A stretch of DNA of 15,396 nt from positions 1-15,396 of the forward strand of contig CAYLZH010000099.1 in the NCBI GenBank assembly GCA_964388245.1, given 5' to 3'. The translations under genes were made by a program, and so were the position numbers. Shown here in pieces: positions 9,117 through 15,396 of this stretch (the stretch's first letter is position 1; each line of letters begins with the position of its first letter). The notes under the pieces were generated by a model that worked only from the letters and a program-made list of their open reading frames with translations, ran no database searches and was not told where the DNA came from. The stretch comes from JAIOYV01 sp964388245 (GTDB lineage Bacteria > Bacteroidota > Bacteroidia > Bacteroidales > M50B96).

Positions 9117-10892
9117 ATGATGAAAAAATATATAGTCAGCAAGAAAACTACTGTTCCTTTAGCCCTTGATGAGAATGATACAGCTCAAGGTTTTCGTCCC
9201 GAAGAATGGCAGAATGAAAGCAAGGTGATTCGTCTCCTTCGTGGCAACTATTTCAATCCTGAAAACTATCAGGTCGAGCGTAAAGTAGGGTTGGGTATTT
9301 TCTTCCAGGGAATAAACTTATACTTATCCACACTTCTTATAGTCGGCCTTTTATTTGTTTCATGCAAAAAAGACTTCGACGATATCAACTACAAACAAGA
9401 CACATACAGGATTACGAGTGATGGCTCGTTGCTGAACGGGATAATATCTTCGTTAAAGATGGGAAAGAACGAAAACTTGTACATCAACAACAATATCCTG
9501 TACCCTCAAACACAGTTGGCCGCACTGACCCGCCCCATGAATAACAGTTTTACGCCGGGCACAGAAGAAATTTGGTCGAACTACTACAGTGTGCTGCCTA
9601 ATTTCAGGGAGTTGGAACGAAGGATAAACGGAATGGATACAACGGTATATACAAGGAACATGCAGTCGATGCTCAATATTTTGTTAGCCTACAAAACCTT
9701 TAAAATGACCGACCTGTTTGGGGATATTCCTTTTACCGAAGCCGGCTATACGTATCAGGAATTTAATAAATTACCCAAATTCGACAGCCAGGAAAGTATT
9801 TACAAAACCCTACTAGCCCAATTGGCCTGGGCCGATAGCAATTTAATCACCCCTCTTGTTCGACCTGCCGATTCGGTAATGTACGATGACTTTGTAAATT
9901 ACGATGTTTTATTTTCGGGCGACATTACCAATTGGAGAAAATTTGCCAACTCGCTACGCTTACGGCATGCCATGCGCATGGCCAATGTAGAGCCGGAAAT
10001 GGCAGGCGAAATTATTGCCGATATTATCAATAACAACCTACCCGTGTTTATTGGGATTGACTTTGCCAGCCCGGTGTTGGAACAAGCCGAAATAAAACCT
10101 GCAACGCATGGTTATGAAAATACTGGGAAATATTGGTCGTTCATGCAACAACCCAATTTGAGGATGAGTACCACAATATGGGATCAATTTAATTCCAACA
10201 ACGAAATTATCGATCCCCGCCTGTATTACTTTTTCGAGACCAACAACTCCGGGGAATGGTCGCCCTATCCATCTGATACCTCGACTTACCTGTCGGAGGG
10301 CGGACATCCTTACAGTAGTGACCGTGAAGCCGATTCCCTGTTTTTTGATAAGGGTGAAGGATGTGCCTTTTCGCCTGTCAACTTCTTTTTGGCAAGTGAC
10401 GAGTTGAACATCCCCGAAATCCTGATATCCGGCACCGAAGTCCACCTGCTAAAGGCCGAAGCCTATTTCAGGGGCATCGGGGTAGCCGAAAACTCTGGTT
10501 CGGCTCAAATTGAATTATGGGGAGGGGTACAAGCGTCGATGGCCGGATGGAAAAATATTTTGAAGGGATCAAAACTTAAATATGGAAATGATTTTGAATC
10601 GCACATTTCGGTTCCCGATTCGTTGAATATCGCAAGTTGGCAGTTGGCAACGAACTTTTCAGTCGACCTCGAACTAATTTATACCCAGCGATGGATTGAT
10701 CTTTTTATGCAACCCGGCGAAGCTTTCGCCTTTGCACGGCGAACTATGCAAACACCCCGGGAAGGTGAAGGGTTGGAAATTTACAAGCTGCCTATTCCGC
10801 CCAGCGAGAGAAATCATAATAGCGCAAACTACATGGACCAATATGGTTCACAGGGCGATTATACAAATACAAAAGTATGGTGGATGAATTAA
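9117..10892 (+). CDS. SusD/RagB-family surface lipoprotein (SusD-2) with unusual N-terminal extension
   Basis: A paralogue of SusD-1. The lipobox FVSC places the lipid cysteine at residue 83 when read from ATG 9117, followed by KKDFDDIN, nearly the same export-like signal as in SusD-1. AYKTFKMTDLFGDIPF lies at 191-206, and the end is NTKVWWMN. The offset from SusD-1 is 62 residues both at the cysteine and at this motif, so the whole difference up to there lies before the lipobox. Those residues (containing TAQGFRPEEWQNESKVIR) are not signal-like. Either translation starts later, for example at TTG 9291, giving a 25-residue signal including the cysteine, or an insertion has split the signal region (MMKKYI upstream, LSTLLIVGLLFVSC downstream). 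There is no ATG in frame between 9120 and the cysteine. The gene follows SusC-2 by 15 bases. Confidence 0.9.
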   Translation: MMKKYIVSKKTTVPLALDENDTAQGFRPEEWQNESKVIRLLRGNYFNPENYQVERKVGLGIFFQGINLYLSTLLIVGLLFVSCKKDFDDINYKQDTYRITSDGSLLNGIISSLKMGKNENLYINNNILYPQTQLAALTRPMNNSFTPGTEEIWSNYYSVLPNFRELERRINGMDTTVYTRNMQSMLNILLAYKTFKMTDLFGDIPFTEAGYTYQEFNKLPKFDSQESIYKTLLAQLAWADSNLITPLVRPADSVMYDDFVNYDVLFSGDITNWRKFANSLRLRHAMRMANVEPEMAGEIIADIINNNLPVFIGIDFASPVLEQAEIKPATHGYENTGKYWSFMQQPNLRMSTTIWDQFNSNNEIIDPRLYYFFETNNSGEWSPYPSDTSTYLSEGGHPYSSDREADSLFFDKGEGCAFSPVNFFLASDELNIPEILISGTEVHLLKAEAYFRGIGVAENSGSAQIELWGGVQASMAGWKNILKGSKLKYGNDFESHISVPDSLNIASWQLATNFSVDLELIYTQRWIDLFMQPGEAFAFARRTMQTPREGEGLEIYKLPIPPSERNHNSANYMDQYGSQGDYTNTKVWWMN

Positions 10893-10968
10893 TGGATAAA
10901 TAGTTTTCTAATAGACACTAAATAAGAATAATACAATAGTATATTATGAATTTAAAATATTGTGAATT

Positions 10969-13545
10969 ATGAAAAAAATCAAGCTATTCGCTTTAGTAAT
11001 CATTAGCCTTATTACCTTTAGTAATGTAACTGCTCAAATGATTGAGCATACTTATAATTTTAACGATTTAGCTCCCACTCTATTTTTGGATGGGGTTAAT
11101 GGTTGGGAAACGGTAACTAATCAGAACTCGCATCCTAACCCCGATATAGATGACTGGCATATTGAATATGCCAATGTAACCGAAGGTGTAGTTGCCCTCG
11201 ATGGTTCTTTATTCATGGCCTACAATGCTGGCAACACAAATGTGGGAAGGACCGCTTCGAGATTGTCAACCGACTCTTTGCCATTCGATTTTTCGATTGG
11301 TGGAGTAATGGAAATCCAGTGGGATATGAAACGTGGTTATTGGAAAACCTTCTTTGGCTTTGGCTATGATAGCAACAACAATGGGATAACTTTAGAAGGA
11401 ATTGAAAACACCCTGCAATTCGAGCAAAACGACGGAGGGATAGGCATCCATTTATCGCGGGGCAACGCCGAATACAATGTGTTTGTTTTACCCGACGGTT
11501 CCTATATCCCGCTAAACATAAACTACGATAGCCTTTCTACATACTGGTATGTCTACAAGATGACCCTCGATTTTGATGCGAACAACGGAGCGGGGAGCAT
11601 ATCGCTAAGTTATAAACAGAATGGCGAGGGCAATTGGGTTAGCTGTTCGTCGGTGGCTAATTTGAATTTAGGATTATCACCTGGCACCGGCGACAGAAAT
11701 GATCCGGCCATGTGGACCAAATTGCTTGTTCATGGCACAAACCGATCGTGCATCGATAATATAATATTGCGGCAGCCCAATACTGGGGGATTGCTATACC
11801 AGTACCTGATTTTCGATCCGGTCCCCGATCATCTTGCCACTGATCCATCTTTTTCGGTCAATGCTATTTCAAACCAGGGGCTTACACCGACCTATACGGT
11901 TTCGTCTGGGCCTGCAACCATTTCTGGCGATATTGTTACATTAACAGGAACGCCAGGTATTGTAACTATTGTTGCAAGCCAGGCAGGAGATACTGCTATT
12001 GCTGCTGCTGCCGACGCAACAGTTACTTTTAGTGTAATCGACCCATACACCGTTGTCCCTGAAATAGAAACTCTGAACCCTGTTGATAACAATGAAGTAA
12101 ATGCCCCAAACTTGGATCCAATCTTGTTGACGGCTTCCACCAATATCGACCACGATGCTTTACTCTCTGTCGATCATGTATATTTTACCATCGATGGTCA
12201 GAATATAGATGCACATCCAACAAATAATGGCTATTACATTGCGTATTGGACCCCGCCTGCATTGGGGGCCTACAGTATAACAGCAACTGTTAAGAGCGAT
12301 TTCGATGTGTCCGCTTCACAATCCTTAAATTTCGATGTGGTTAGTAATACGGCAAGCAATACCTTCACCTTGATCGACCAGGTCCATTTTGCAACTGTTG
12401 GCACGCACATAGATTCGACAGTGGTTTTTCCAAGTTTCTCGGGTACATACAGCCAGGTTTTTGCTACCCTCAACTATGAATGTGGACCCGATGGATGCGA
12501 ACCCTGGGACGTAACTGCCACCATGTACATTACGGGCGCAAATGGCGAAGAGATCAAACTTTTCACTTACATTACCCCTTATGGTGTGGCATGCCAGGAC
12601 AGCATCGATGTAACCGACCTTGTTTCTCAATTGCAAGGAAAGGTACATGTAAGGATGACGTTTCCCGGCAAATCGGTCATAACTATTAAATTCAAATACT
12701 ACGAAGGTACGCCTGATTATAAATTCTCCTGGGTAGATAAACTTTGGGGTGACACATATTTCTTCGGATCCATTGGAGACCTACAACCTATACCGTTTGT
12801 CGACATCAATTTACAGGACTCAAGCTATTATGAACCTGTAAAAGTTGCCTTCCTCCGAGAAATGTCGTCAGGACATGCATGGGGAGACCTAAACACCGAC
12901 AATGCGGCCGAATTCAGAGAATCGACTCATTATTTTAAAATAGACGGAACAACAGAATTTACCCAACATTTATGGACTACTTGTAATCCAAACCCTGTCG
13001 ATTGCCAGCCTCAGAACGGAACATGGTATCATAACCGTTCGGGATGGTGCCCGGGATCTATTCCCATGTTATGGCGCTTCGACTTATCATCAAGAATAGG
13101 GACAGCTTTTGAACTCCAGTACGAACTAGATCCAACATACCAGGATTTTTGCAGCCCCTACAATCCCGACTGTATAACAGGTGTTACCTGCGACGATTGT
13201 GATAATATGTACAATCCCAGAATAATGGTAGCAGGCGAACTGATAACTTATTTCGACGATCCTCCGATTCCAAACTGGAGTGCCATTTCAATTCCATCAC
13301 TGGAGTCTTTGAATATAGAAGTTGCTCCTAACCCAAACACTGGGATTTTTAGGCTTTCGGCAGGCAGGACTTTTAATAAGCCGGTCTTGGTTCAAATCTT
13401 CAATATATCGGGCACTGTTGTCAAGCAATTGTATTGGAAGGGCGAAGATTATTATGTGAACCTTTCCTCGTCGGCCAAAGGCTTGTATATCGTTAAAGTA
13501 TCGGATGAAGAAGACCTTCAGACTACGAAAATAGTTGTTCAGTAA
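10969..13545 (+). CDS. Multidomain secreted PNGase F-like protein with T9SS sorting domain
   Basis: This encodes 858 residues. A signal peptide is cut after VTA (Gln23). Residues ~24-270 look like a concanavalin/LamG-type beta-sandwich. Residues 276-355 are an MBG/Ig-like module and ~360-456 a second Ig-like module (VDHVYFTIDGQN, YYIAYWTPP). Residues ~465-775 resemble both jelly-roll domains of peptide-N-glycosidase F, which removes N-glycans from asparagine: CGPDGCEPWD, YITPYGV, IDVTDL, EGTPDYKFSW, DNAAEF, QNGTW and NRSGWCPG. By alignment from memory with the Elizabethkingia enzyme, D514, E648 and R690 match D60, E206 and R248, but R61 is Val515 and E118 falls at Pro566. Activity is therefore uncertain, and glycan binding or another amide substrate is possible. 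Residues ~782-858 are a T9SS type A tail (VAPNPNTGIF...SSAKGLYIVKV). It lies 76 bases after SusD-2, with no Shine-Dalgarno site. Confidence 0.85.
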   Translation: MKKIKLFALVIISLITFSNVTAQMIEHTYNFNDLAPTLFLDGVNGWETVTNQNSHPNPDIDDWHIEYANVTEGVVALDGSLFMAYNAGNTNVGRTASRLSTDSLPFDFSIGGVMEIQWDMKRGYWKTFFGFGYDSNNNGITLEGIENTLQFEQNDGGIGIHLSRGNAEYNVFVLPDGSYIPLNINYDSLSTYWYVYKMTLDFDANNGAGSISLSYKQNGEGNWVSCSSVANLNLGLSPGTGDRNDPAMWTKLLVHGTNRSCIDNIILRQPNTGGLLYQYLIFDPVPDHLATDPSFSVNAISNQGLTPTYTVSSGPATISGDIVTLTGTPGIVTIVASQAGDTAIAAAADATVTFSVIDPYTVVPEIETLNPVDNNEVNAPNLDPILLTASTNIDHDALLSVDHVYFTIDGQNIDAHPTNNGYYIAYWTPPALGAYSITATVKSDFDVSASQSLNFDVVSNTASNTFTLIDQVHFATVGTHIDSTVVFPSFSGTYSQVFATLNYECGPDGCEPWDVTATMYITGANGEEIKLFTYITPYGVACQDSIDVTDLVSQLQGKVHVRMTFPGKSVITIKFKYYEGTPDYKFSWVDKLWGDTYFFGSIGDLQPIPFVDINLQDSSYYEPVKVAFLREMSSGHAWGDLNTDNAAEFRESTHYFKIDGTTEFTQHLWTTCNPNPVDCQPQNGTWYHNRSGWCPGSIPMLWRFDLSSRIGTAFELQYELDPTYQDFCSPYNPDCITGVTCDDCDNMYNPRIMVAGELITYFDDPPIPNWSAISIPSLESLNIEVAPNPNTGIFRLSAGRTFNKPVLVQIFNISGTVVKQLYWKGEDYYVNLSSSAKGLYIVKVSDEEDLQTTKIVVQ

Positions 13546-13563
13546 GGATTTATGGATTTTAGC

Positions 13564-13601
13564 AAACAGGCTGTTAGTATTTACTGACAGCCTGTTTTAT
13601 A
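13564..13601. terminator. Bidirectional rho-independent terminator between convergent genes
   Basis: AAACAGGCTGT (13564-13574) pairs perfectly with ACAGCCTGTTT (13587-13597). The arms continue inward through a T-G wobble and AGTA/TACT. The + strand exits into TTTTATATTT and the - strand into TTTGCT. It lies 18 bases after the PNGase F-like gene and 41 bases beyond the stop of the opposing repeat-protein gene, so it can serve both. Confidence 0.85.
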
Positions 13602-13638
13602 TTTAGATGCTTTTTCAATTTGAGATCAAGCACCGGAT

Positions 13639-15396
13639 CTATCGCTTTATAATCTTCTGCCCTTTCCTGCTTTTGTCCGATTGAATTAAAATGAAGTACA
13701 TTCCCGACGGGTAAGAAAAATCAAGATTAATTCGTTCAATCTCTTGATAATCATCTGCATATATTTCTTTCCCTTCAATATTGAAAATTTGAACTTGAAT
13801 AGTAGATTCTACTTTCTGGAAATTTATGTAAAGCATTTCATCAACAGGTACAGGGAATATTTCGTAAAATTCTGATTGCAATTCAGGAACCTTGATATTT
13901 GTAACCTCATAACAATCGGTAGTGTCGCGGCAATTTCCAAAAATTATTTGAAGTGCATAGTTCCCGTTTTGTGTGGCCGTAAAGGAGGATGAATTAGCAC
14001 CCGGAATAGCCATAAAGTTATCGTCACAATCGAGCCATTGGAAATTCCCGACAGACTGATTCGAAGTTAATTCTGCACCATTTTGAATTACGCTCAAATC
14101 TAAGGTCGCAAGCACCAGGTTTATGGCGATTATGGAATCGCAGCCCCCTGCATTGGGAATGGTGTCGGAGTAGGTTCCTGTTGTCGAAAACACAGCTCCC
14201 GATGGTGCTACATAATATCCACAATTAAACGCATTCATCGAGGAATAAGTGGCTGCGCTGATAGTGAGTTCAATGGTAATTACCGAGTCGCAGCCATTCA
14301 CATTCTGAATGATATCTGTATATGTTCCGGAAGTCGTAAAAACAATCCCGGATGGAGCAGTATAAGTTTCGCAGGCTGAAACTTCAATAATGCTTGTAGT
14401 GGATTCAAATATGGAAAGATCAATGGTAATTATTGAATCGCAACCGGCAGTATTTGCAATTGTATCATTGTAGGTGCCCGATGTATTGTAGACCATCCCG
14501 GAAGGTGAGGTGTAACTGCTGCATCCTGTGGCAGAAATATTACTATAGGTATCGATAGCTATAGTAAGGTTGATCGAAATTATGGAGTCGCAGCCAGCAG
14601 AATTCGGAATTGTATCAGTATATGCTCCCGATGTATTATAAATATGTCCAGCCGGTGATGTGTATGTATAACATTCCGAGATATTAAGTGTACTATAGGT
14701 AATATCATTTATGGTTAGGTCGATTGTAATAATAGAATCGCAACCTATGGAATTAGGAATGATGTCGGTGTAAATCCCGGAGGTATTATACATAAATCCT
14801 GATGGTGCAGTATAATAATAACATGCCGATGCTGAAATATAGGATGTGGTATTGTTTATCGAAAGATCGATTGTAATTACAGAATCGCACCCCAATGAAT
14901 TTAGAATAGTATCAACATAAATACCTGAGGTAACATAAATATTCCCCGAAGGTGAAACATAGCTCGCACACTCATCAACTGTAATGCTACTCGTAGATGA
15001 TTCATTTATGGTGAGTTGAATTTCAATTATTGAATCGCAACCAACAGCATTTGGAATCGTGTCGAAATAACTTCCCGATGTGGTAAAAATATTTCCGGCA
15101 GGTGATGTATATGATTCACATTCCGAAACGAGAATCGAGTTTGTCGATTGATCCAGGACAGTAAGGTCGATAATAATTATTGAGTCGCAACCATTGGCGT
15201 TGGCAATAGTGTCGTTGTAAGTGCCCGACAAAGTATATATATTGCCCGATGGCGAAGTGTAGCTGTAACATTCAGCAATGGCCAGGTTGCTGGTTGTTGC
15301 CGTGTTAATGGTTAGGTCGATCGAAATAATAGAGTCGCAGCCGGCAGCATTTGGAATTATATCAATATAGTTTCCTGAAGTGGTGAAAACCGAACC
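13639..15396 (-). CDS. Cysteine-repeat surface protein with T9SS sorting domain (5' end outside window)
   Basis: The frame is open from the window edge (15396) down to the TAG at 13641-13639, giving 585 visible residues. TTG 15231 is inside a repeat and is not the start. The visible N-terminal ~430 residues are tandem repeats of about 50 residues, each reading C..Y.(S/A)PSG...(T/N)TSG.Y.DTIPN..GCDSIi.I.LTI. Two conserved cysteines per unit could form disulfides. Then comes a ~70-residue Ig-like module (NFQWLDCDDNFMAIPGA, NYALQIIFGNCRDTTDCYEV) and a T9SS type A tail (FYEIFPVPVDEMLYINF, YPSGMYFILIQ, KIIKR). Such proteins are generally exported adhesins or surface structural proteins. I cannot name a ligand. 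The gene converges on the SusCD cluster and probably belongs to a separate transcription unit. Confidence 0.9.
   Translation of the reverse strand, partial: GSVFTTSGNYIDIIPNAAGCDSIISIDLTINTATTSNLAIAECYSYTSPSGNIYTLSGTYNDTIANANGCDSIIIIDLTVLDQSTNSILVSECESYTSPAGNIFTTSGSYFDTIPNAVGCDSIIEIQLTINESSTSSITVDECASYVSPSGNIYVTSGIYVDTILNSLGCDSVITIDLSINNTTSYISASACYYYTAPSGFMYNTSGIYTDIIPNSIGCDSIITIDLTINDITYSTLNISECYTYTSPAGHIYNTSGAYTDTIPNSAGCDSIISINLTIAIDTYSNISATGCSSYTSPSGMVYNTSGTYNDTIANTAGCDSIITIDLSIFESTTSIIEVSACETYTAPSGIVFTTSGTYTDIIQNVNGCDSVITIELTISAATYSSMNAFNCGYYVAPSGAVFSTTGTYSDTIPNAGGCDSIIAINLVLATLDLSVIQNGAELTSNQSVGNFQWLDCDDNFMAIPGANSSSFTATQNGNYALQIIFGNCRDTTDCYEVTNIKVPELQSEFYEIFPVPVDEMLYINFQKVESTIQVQIFNIEGKEIYADDYQEIERINLDFSYPSGMYFILIQSDKSRKGQKIIKR
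14110..15396 (-). repeat. Tandem 150-bp coding repeats (50-residue protein units)
   Basis: The GCDS codons recur on the + strand as GA(A/G)TCGCA at 14135, 14285, 14435, 14585, 14735, 14882, 15032, 15182 and 15332. Every interval is 150 bases except 14735-14882, which is 147, a clean one-codon deletion. This gives nine motif copies and eight full intervals in the window, and the array continues past the edge. Nucleotide identity between units is only moderate while the protein pattern is kept, so the array looks old and selected rather than freshly expanded. Confidence 0.92.

Noticed and set aside
10933..10963. ACAATA...TATTGT inverted repeat before the PNGase F-like gene
   Set aside because: It has only 6 bp of AT-rich arms with a 19-base gap, which is expected by chance in this composition. 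It is not a terminator.
10946..10972. Eight-codon mini-ORF whose TGA overlaps the ATG of the PNGase F-like gene
   Set aside because: The ATGA overlap is suggestive of coupling, but the ORF is tiny, lies in AT-rich DNA and has no ribosome binding site. Chance is likely.
14110..15396. The regular 150-base spacing considered as a CRISPR or satellite array
   Set aside because: The repeats are fully coding in one open frame, vary at the DNA level and keep a protein pattern. There are no short identical repeats with unique spacers.

Overview
The window looks like a chromosomal segment from a member of the Bacteroidota (Bacteroidia or a close relative; the exact order cannot be read from the sequence). 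The evidence is two SusC/SusD outer-membrane pairs, three proteins ending in type IX secretion (T9SS) type A sorting domains, lipoproteins with a charged surface-export-like signal after the lipid cysteine, and an almost complete absence of Shine-Dalgarno sequences.

Layout. Positions 1-356 hold the 3' end of a T9SS-secreted protein, closed by a strong rho-independent terminator. The gap from 357 to 753 is not empty: it carries the decayed C-terminal end of an IS transposase (about 523-690). From 754 to 13545 five genes run on the + strand: SusC-like 1, SusD-like 1, SusC-like 2, SusD-like 2, and a multidomain secreted protein with a peptide-N-glycosidase F (PNGase F)-like fold and a T9SS tail. 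The first four are separated by 13-19 bases and the fifth by 76 bases, with no terminator between them, so they probably form one transcript. A perfect 11-bp hairpin at 13564-13597 ends it and also serves the convergent gene on the other strand. That gene (13639 to beyond the window end) encodes a cysteine-containing 50-residue repeat protein with a T9SS tail.

How the genes may work together (inference). The PNGase F-like protein would be exported by T9SS to the cell surface or medium and would act on, or bind, glycosylated protein. The two SusCD pairs would then capture and import the released glycan or glycopeptide through the outer membrane. No glycoside hydrolase, sulfatase or sensor/regulator lies in the window, so this is not a textbook polysaccharide utilisation locus. 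The two SusCD pairs are clear paralogues from a tandem duplication. The second pair has departed from the family norm: SusC-2 lacks the usual EVVV(T/V) segment between its N-terminal domain and plug, and SusD-2 has 62 extra residues in front of its lipid cysteine. The PNGase F-like protein keeps some but not all of the catalytic residues. No CRISPR, tRNA, rRNA or intact mobile element was seen.
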